From: DASZGI01 sp035938995
GTDB taxonomy: Bacteria; Actinomycetota; Actinomycetes; Streptomycetales; Catenulisporaceae
DNA length: 5,996 nucleotides
Assembly (NCBI RefSeq): GCF_035938995.1
Contig: NZ_DASZGI010000402.1
Coordinates: forward strand, 1-5,996
Reading direction: 5' to 3'
This document shows, in pieces, positions 4,234 to 5,996 of this stretch (its first letter is position 1; each line of letters begins with the position of its first letter). A program made the position numbers and the translations under genes. Below the pieces are notes generated by a model. That model did not search any database. It was not told the origin of the DNA and was given only the letters and a program-made list of their open reading frames with translations.

Positions 4234-5889
4234 TCAGATCCTCGGCAGGTCCTGCACGTGGTACTTGACGACGGTGTCCAGCTTGTCGACGTCGAGACCG
4301 AGCAGGGTGAGGATGGACGGGGCGATCTGGGTGGTCAGCACCGGGGTGGCGTTGTAGTTCATGCCGTCCGGGTCCACGCCCGCGCCGGAGACCACGATCG
4401 GGACGTCGCGGTCGGCCGGGTTGGCGCCGCCGTGCTCCGCGATCTTGGCCTTGCCGCCGGTGTAGACGGTGCCGATCTGCGCGACGCCGACCAGGTCGGG
4501 CACCCGCGGGTCGCTGTGGCTGACGCCGTAGTAGTCGGCCGCAGCCTCACCCGCGTAGACGGTCGTGAGACCGGACGAGGTGTACGCCTTCGGGTTGCCG
4601 TTGATGTCGTTGCCGACGCCGCTGTGGCTCAGCAGGAAGTTCTTCGCGAAGTCCGCGGCGGCCTGCGAGCGGTCGCTCAGCCACCACTGCATACCGTCGT
4701 CGTCCGTGGCGAGGGCGACCAGCGGGGCGGCGGTCGGGTGCAGGTTCGCCCAGGCCGCGTTCACCGCGTCGATGATCGGGCCGTCCGGGATCCGGGTCAG
4801 GTCCGACGGCTTGGTCGGCGACTGGCCGTGCTTGGCAGACACGATGATCGTGGTCGACTTGTCCAGGTGCTGCTTCTTGATCTCCGTGACGAACTTGCCG
4901 AGCTGCTGGTCGAGCCAGTCCAGCGCGTTGGACAGCAGCGGGCCGGGGGTGACGCCGTCGGCCAGGTAGCCGCCGGTCAGACCCTCGGACACGGGCAGCT
5001 TCTGCGCGGTCGAGATGGTCTGGAAGTTCATGCCGAAGATCGCCGGGACGTCGGCCTTGGTGGTCCCGCTGTGGTCGTAGCCGTCGATCTCGTTGAGCAC
5101 GGCCTGGACCTTGTAGCCGTCGTACTGCCGGGTCGCGGCGTTGGACGTGGTCCAGTCACCGGTGGTGAAGCCGGAGGCCGAGGCGTTGGAGTTGATCTCC
5201 GGGGTGAACAGGTCGTCGATCGACGTGCCGCTCTTGCCGTCCAGGATCGCGTAGGCCGGGTGCTTGTCGGACCAGGCGGTGCGCAGCCCGGCCTGATGGA
5301 TCACATCGAACACACTGTTCACGTACAGATAGTTGTTCGGGTAGACCGGCTTGCAGGTCTTCGGGTTGACCGGGAGGTTGGCCGGATCGAGCACGGTGAG
5401 CGGGTTGCCGGTCATCTGCAGGATCGAGCCCGGCAGCCCGGACAGGCCCTCGCCGGCGTCGATCGAGTTGAGGTTGTAGTCGGCCGCCTCGGTCCAGGCG
5501 ACCTCGGTGCCGAGCGGGACGCCCGTGCAGTTCGTGGTGCCGGGGGGCAGCAGCGCGTGGTTGTAGGTGTCGTCGTAGTAGACGCCGCTCTGGCCCGCGG
5601 TCGCGCCGGTGAACTGCGCGATCATGCCGGGGAACGAGTCGGACGGGTTGGTGGTCTGCGCGGACGTGTAGTCGATGCCGTCCTTGACCAGGCCGGCGAG
5701 GACGGAGTGCGGGTGCTGCGCCACGTACCAGGTCAGGTCAGCCTGGTGCAGACCGTCCACCGAGATGAGCAGTACATGCTTTGACGCGTCGCGGTCGTGC
5801 GCCGACGCGGCGCCGGGGGCGAGGACGGCGGCCGACACCAATACCGCCGCGCTCGCCAGCCCCGCAGCCCGCCACGGGAATCTCGACAT
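4234..5889 (-). CDS. Secreted alkaline-phosphatase-superfamily enzyme (type I phosphodiesterase/nucleotide pyrophosphatase-like)
   Basis: 551 residues. It has a Sec signal peptide (1-30: R7, a hydrophobic core, and cleavage after AASA), so the enzyme acts outside the membrane. The phosphodiesterase-type core starts at HVLLISVDGLH (38-48), where D45 is a metal ligand. NPSDSFPGM (81-89) places S85 where this superfamily has its Ser/Thr nucleophile. SAKHGQSP (351-358) supplies H354 and EHGG (485-488) supplies H486. NPP relatives usually have SDHG at the first of these, so K353 replaces an expected aspartate; I recall AKHGQ as normal for a bacterial/fungal subgroup. It probably hydrolyses phosphate mono- or diesters; the substrate is unknown. 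C121 and C179 could form a disulfide. The ATG at 5889 has AGGAG (5903-5899, minus strand) 9 nt upstream. A PHO-box-like repeat upstream suggests phosphate control. Confidence 0.92.
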   Translation of the reverse strand: MSRFPWRAAGLASAAVLVSAAVLAPGAASAHDRDASKHVLLISVDGLHQADLTWYVAQHPHSVLAGLVKDGIDYTSAQTTNPSDSFPGMIAQFTGATAGQSGVYYDDTYNHALLPPGTTNCTGVPLGTEVAWTEAADYNLNSIDAGEGLSGLPGSILQMTGNPLTVLDPANLPVNPKTCKPVYPNNYLYVNSVFDVIHQAGLRTAWSDKHPAYAILDGKSGTSIDDLFTPEINSNASASGFTTGDWTTSNAATRQYDGYKVQAVLNEIDGYDHSGTTKADVPAIFGMNFQTISTAQKLPVSEGLTGGYLADGVTPGPLLSNALDWLDQQLGKFVTEIKKQHLDKSTTIIVSAKHGQSPTKPSDLTRIPDGPIIDAVNAAWANLHPTAAPLVALATDDDGMQWWLSDRSQAAADFAKNFLLSHSGVGNDINGNPKAYTSSGLTTVYAGEAAADYYGVSHSDPRVPDLVGVAQIGTVYTGGKAKIAEHGGANPADRDVPIVVSGAGVDPDGMNYNATPVLTTQIAPSILTLLGLDVDKLDTVVKYHVQDLPRI

Positions 5890-5961
5890 TCGCTACCACT
5901 CCTGGACTCCGGCCGACCGGATGTCAGCCCCGAAGGCAATTGGTAGTCGGGCCGACTGGCA

Positions 5962-5994
5962 GTGTGGCTGACTCATTGTGAACGAGCCACGAAC
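5962..5994 (-). promoter_or_regulatory. PHO-box-like 11-nt repeats upstream of the phosphatase gene
   Basis: On the minus strand three consecutive 11-nt units begin at 5994, 5983 and 5972: GTTCGTGGCTC, GTTCACAATGA and GTCAGCCACAC. Streptomyces PhoP boxes are 11-nt direct repeats with a conserved GTTCACC-like 7-mer. The middle unit matches best, the first matches at GTTC, and the third is weaker. The array ends about 72 nt before the start codon. TACCAAT (5945-5939) could serve as a -10 box. Being upstream of a secreted phosphatase-like enzyme fits PhoR-PhoP activation. The same bases also hold a 6-bp inverted repeat, GTGGCT (5964-5969) and AGCCAC (5985-5990). Confidence 0.4.
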
Positions 5995-5996
5995 AG

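Noticed and set aside
4258..5784. Long plus-strand reading frame (508 codons) antisense to the phosphatase
   Set aside because: Its product is low-complexity, rich in Val, Arg, Gly and Asp, with no recognisable motif. It mirrors a strongly supported minus-strand gene, as expected from GC-biased third positions.
2822..5889. DUF1906 and phosphatase genes as one operon
   Set aside because: A 176-bp gap with a strong terminator-like hairpin on the transcribed strand separates them.

Overview
The window comes from a high-GC actinobacterial chromosome. The evidence is strong G/C bias at third codon positions, a menaquinone methyltransferase, a DUF1906 (Rv2525c-like) secreted protein, and an N,N-dimethylformamidase-beta-like lipoprotein of a kind common in filamentous actinobacteria. 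I cannot place it at genus level; a streptomycete- or Catenulispora-like organism would fit. I see no mobile element, CRISPR array, tRNA or rRNA.

Layout from left to right. A leftward lipoprotein gene, cut by the window edge, begins at 662. It is divergent from a rightward menG/ubiE (705-1400), with only 42 bp between the start codons. menG converges on a leftward COG0402 amidohydrolase (1427-2725), best read as 6-aminodeoxyfutalosine deaminase (mqnX); the stop codons are 26 bp apart. Two further leftward genes follow, each with its own boundary signals. One is a membrane-anchored or exported DUF1906 protein (2822-4057), ending in a long hairpin that starts inside its last codons. The other is an exported phosphodiesterase/alkaline-phosphatase-superfamily enzyme (4234-5889), followed by a second strong hairpin. 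Upstream of the phosphatase, at the right edge, three 11-nt units resemble a PhoP (PHO) box.

Two central genes plausibly act in one pathway. mqnX would deaminate aminodeoxyfutalosine early in the futalosine route to menaquinone, and menG would do the last C-methylation. The three flanking genes encode envelope or secreted proteins with no evident link to that pathway, so most of the window looks like ordinary chromosome with separate transcription units. The more unusual signals are regulatory: two TTA codons inside a tandem palindromic 15-bp repeat at the start of the lipoprotein gene, a TTA codon in mqnX, a probable leaderless start for mqnX, two hairpins whose G-U pairs favour the minus-strand RNA, and the PHO-box-like repeat. 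I do not see a convincing undescribed multi-gene system.
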